Source: an uncultured Holophagaceae bacterium (GTDB taxonomy: Bacteria > Acidobacteriota > Holophagae > Holophagales > Holophagaceae). From it: DNA of 25,281 bases. Every line of letters starts with the position of its first letter. Positions within the stretch are counted from its first letter, which is position 1. The notes beneath the pieces are model-generated. The model ran no database searches and was not told where the DNA came from. It saw only the letters and a program-made list of their open reading frames with translations. Made by a program: the position numbers and the translations under genes. The DNA is taken from assembly GCA_903927605.1 (NCBI GenBank), contig CAIYNT010000084.1, positions 1 to 25,281 on the forward strand. The letters run 5' to 3'. This document shows positions 22,980 to 25,281 of this stretch, piece by piece.

Positions 22980-25281
22980 TCACCGGCCACGATCAATGCT
23001 GGAGCGGATACTGGCCTTGAGCCTGGCGTCCTCATCACGCTCATTGTCGGCGTCTACGGCCTCCCATTTAGGTGCCGCAACTGCGGGAGGTGCTTGCACG
23101 GGCCGAGGGGGAATCGCCAGAGCCGTGGCAACCACGGGGGGCGGAGCAGGCGAGGCTGCGGGCTTTACCGGCGAAAGCATAGGGGTGGCCTCAGCCAACG
23201 TCGGGGACTTGCCCTGTTTGTGGAGTGCCTTCACCTCACCGGCACCCTGGACCTGATTGTCCCGGTAGGCCAGGATGCCCTCCCCGAGGACTACGTAGAG
23301 CCAAGTGGGCGCTCCGTGAACTCGGACCTTCTTCTGGGCCTTGAACACTCCCCCTTTCGCGGAAGCATCAAGGAGGCCAGCGTTGGCCATGGCTTTAGCG
23401 ACTTCTGTGGGGTTATGGCCTTCACAAGCATCCTTCCATCCTGCGGGAGTAAAGAGGTAGTTGTGGACTCCATCGTCGTCGTCGCCATCGGCGCTGGTGG
23501 TCCGGAAACCAGCCATGCTGATGACCTTCTCCCCAGTGCCATCCTTGTCTGCGAACCTCGACTTCCCATGCAGGTCGATGAATTCCAGAACCGCTTGAAT
23601 CCCCTTCTGGTGCTCTCCAGTGCCGATGCCACCTCGGTGAGTAAGCCACGCCTTGAAACAAGTCGCTGCTGCCCAATCTGCCGTGTGCTCCTCCCAGGGG
23701 AGGATACCGTTGAGCGTTGCCAAGCGGCCAGCCGCAGCCACGATGGCGAAGCGGTCTGCGACCCGTTTCACCTGGGAGTCGGCATCACGGGGGACATGCT
23801 TGACCGTCCACTCATCCACCCAGTGCCGAATCTGAACAACGAGGCCATCAGGAAAGCCGTTCAGCGACTTAATGAAAGCCCTGATGGGTGTCCCGTAGTA
23901 GTGGGTGGCTGCCCGCTTCAGGTGGTCGGCCAGGTCCTTAGAAGATTCAAAACCGTCCCACCGTTCAAACGCCTGGTTCAACCCGTCCGGGTTAGCGGGC
24001 ACATCGACAAGACGGACATCCTGCCCAGTCTTGGAAGTCTTCCCAACCTCCCGCATTTTATCGGCGAGGGTGATTTCGGCTGTGCTCAAGAACAGAAGCT
24101 TCCAGTGGCGACGAGCACGGGTCTCCAGTCCACGGGTCGAGCGAATCTTGTCGGTCTCGTTGGCGAGCATGTAGGCAATTTCACCGACTTCATTCGGCAG
24201 CGCCTGCCCTTGCTCATCGAGCACCAGAAAGTTGTCGTTGTGGGCTGCTGCGATGGATTCCAACCCATTCGAAGTTGCTCGCCATGTTTCATAGAACTTG
24301 GGACCACCCATCACGCTTCCGGCAGCCTGTGCACAGGTAGTTTTCCCCTTGGAGCTGGAGCCGTAGAAGTTGATTCCGCCGGACTCCATGCCCAGGGGTG
24401 AAAGCATCACCGAGGCAAAAGGGCAGGAGATCGCAAAAGCTAGACGGGAGTTTCCGACGGCTTGAAGACCGATCTTGGACTTCCAGTCCTCCAGGGAACC
24501 CGCCACTCCGAACTTATGCTCCCGCCGGTCTGCGAGGAACACATCCTCACCTGATCCATCCACGCCGATGGTTTTATCGGGGAACACATAGGCCGATCCT
24601 TGCCATCCGGGCCGATCCACAGACCTCGCCCGCATTTCCACCCTCACCCGGGCGATGTATTCGATGAACTTCTTGCGAGATACCGAGTCAGGGAAAACTG
24701 TGAGACCACGATCAACGAACATCCGAATCAACTCGGAAGGATCGCCCACCGTGGCGCTCTTTTGGACGATTTCGTCATGAGGAACCCCGTCCTCGTCGAG
24801 CCAGTGGATACGAAGCCCCCACCCATTGCTGCTCTTATCCCGCACAGTGGCGAGAACCTCGAAGGGGCCTGACACCTTCCTCGGAGGAGGCTGAATCCAT
24901 TCACCACCCCGCTGAACCGGCTCAGGCTGGAAATACAGTCCCGCCTTCGAGAGCGTGAACCCCCCGAAACAGGGACGGGTCGGGTCCTCGCTAGCACCAG
25001 CCGCCTCACCGGTGTCCGAAGTAACATCGTCCCAGTCCAAGGAGCCGGTCGAGTTCGGCAGCTTGGCCTCCAGGAACCATCCACGACGCTCCTCTACCTG
25101 GAAGGCATCCTCCACCTTGTGGCGAAGCTCTGCTTCGCTCCAAGGCGGTGTGCATCGGTGGTTGTAGTGCTCCGCCAGAAGGCGGAAGGTGGTTTCCTGG
25201 TCCAGGTCGAAACCAGGTCCGATGTGGATGGCGGCGTAGAACAGGTTGTCGTGACCGGACCCGTCACTGAGGGCAGGGGCG
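22980..25281 (-). CDS. DUF927-type primase-helicase of a mobile element (partial, N-terminus outside window)
   Basis: The frame is open from the stop at 22980-22982 to the right edge, giving 766 residues of an incomplete protein. An internal GTG at 25115 could be mistaken for the start, but the 55 residues before it contain NHRCTPPWSEAELRHKVEDA, the conserved end of primase C-terminal (PriCT-type) segments, so the true start lies outside. The following part fits the DUF927 helicase-like domain, with Walker A YGSSSKGKTT (codons near 24362) and Walker B FLVLDEQGQ (near 24227), plus STRGLETRARR and LFLSTAEITL. The C-terminal 100 residues include an Ala/Pro-rich linker (near 23130-23190) and a charged tail. 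Such proteins initiate replication of phages, plasmids and integrative elements. It lies immediately upstream of the iteron-like array. Confidence 0.85.
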   Translation of the reverse strand, partial: APALSDGSGHDNLFYAAIHIGPGFDLDQETTFRLLAEHYNHRCTPPWSEAELRHKVEDAFQVEERRGWFLEAKLPNSTGSLDWDDVTSDTGEAAGASEDPTRPCFGGFTLSKAGLYFQPEPVQRGGEWIQPPPRKVSGPFEVLATVRDKSSNGWGLRIHWLDEDGVPHDEIVQKSATVGDPSELIRMFVDRGLTVFPDSVSRKKFIEYIARVRVEMRARSVDRPGWQGSAYVFPDKTIGVDGSGEDVFLADRREHKFGVAGSLEDWKSKIGLQAVGNSRLAFAISCPFASVMLSPLGMESGGINFYGSSSKGKTTCAQAAGSVMGGPKFYETWRATSNGLESIAAAHNDNFLVLDEQGQALPNEVGEIAYMLANETDKIRSTRGLETRARRHWKLLFLSTAEITLADKMREVGKTSKTGQDVRLVDVPANPDGLNQAFERWDGFESSKDLADHLKRAATHYYGTPIRAFIKSLNGFPDGLVVQIRHWVDEWTVKHVPRDADSQVKRVADRFAIVAAAGRLATLNGILPWEEHTADWAAATCFKAWLTHRGGIGTGEHQKGIQAVLEFIDLHGKSRFADKDGTGEKVISMAGFRTTSADGDDDDGVHNYLFTPAGWKDACEGHNPTEVAKAMANAGLLDASAKGGVFKAQKKVRVHGAPTWLYVVLGEGILAYRDNQVQGAGEVKALHKQGKSPTLAEATPMLSPVKPAASPAPPPVVATALAIPPRPVQAPPAVAAPKWEAVDADNERDEDARLKASIRSSIDRGR

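Noticed and set aside
22613..23020. Plus-strand open frame across the non-coding region and into the primase 3' end
   Set aside because: It has no ribosome binding site or family resemblance, and it crosses the repeat array and the coding end of the primase-like gene.
22980..25115. Treating the primase-like gene as complete with a GTG start at 25115
   Set aside because: The frame continues without a stop to the window edge and the upstream residues contain a conserved primase segment, so the gene is partial.
1..25281. CRISPR array, tRNA or rRNA genes
   Set aside because: No regularly spaced long repeats and no recognisable tRNA or rRNA sequence were seen by eye on either strand.

Overview
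The window carries a nearly complete BREX phage-defence operon from a high-GC bacterium, flanked by mobile-element genes. The operon is on the minus strand (about 3.57-21.36 kb) and reads, in transcription order: brxE, brxA, brxB, brxC, the methyltransferase half of pglX, a SIR2-family gene, a HerA-family ATPase gene, the target-recognition half of pglX, pglZ, brxL, and an unrecognised 466-residue protein with a nuclease-like motif. Most neighbours overlap by 4 bases or lie 2-13 bases apart (46 bases at the pglX-N/SIR2 join), so this is probably one translationally coupled transcript. GC is about 60-65% in the BREX core, which suits many Gram-negative phyla (Acidobacteriota and the former Deltaproteobacteria are possible). 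No housekeeping gene is present, so the host cannot be named.

The central observation is that pglX is split at the boundary between its adenine-methyltransferase domain (14.0-15.9 kb) and its target-recognition/C-terminal region (8.2-10.5 kb). A SIR2-HerA pair sits exactly between the halves. Both pglX parts have intact frames, all four genes are in one direction, and two of the three internal junctions are ATGA overlaps. It looks like a composite defence operon rather than a decayed pglX: BREX self/non-self marking with an NAD-consuming (SIR2) and ATPase (HerA) module in the middle. The gene set also mixes BREX types, pairing BrxE (associated with type 6) with BrxL (associated with types 1 and 4).

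Left flank (1-2.17 kb): a small helix-turn-helix protein (minus) diverges from a serine recombinase (plus). Short repeats and GTATAC palindromes lie around them, as expected for an integration or inversion module. Right flank (21.4-25.28 kb): a Bro-N domain protein, then a DUF927-type primase-helicase running off the right edge, separated by about 450 non-coding bases. That gap holds four clusters of a GGAACA/TGTTCC motif arranged symmetrically around an A/T-rich core, resembling a replication origin or multi-operator region. Together the flanks suggest a defence system carried on an integrated mobile element.

No tRNA, rRNA, CRISPR array or insertion sequence was recognised.
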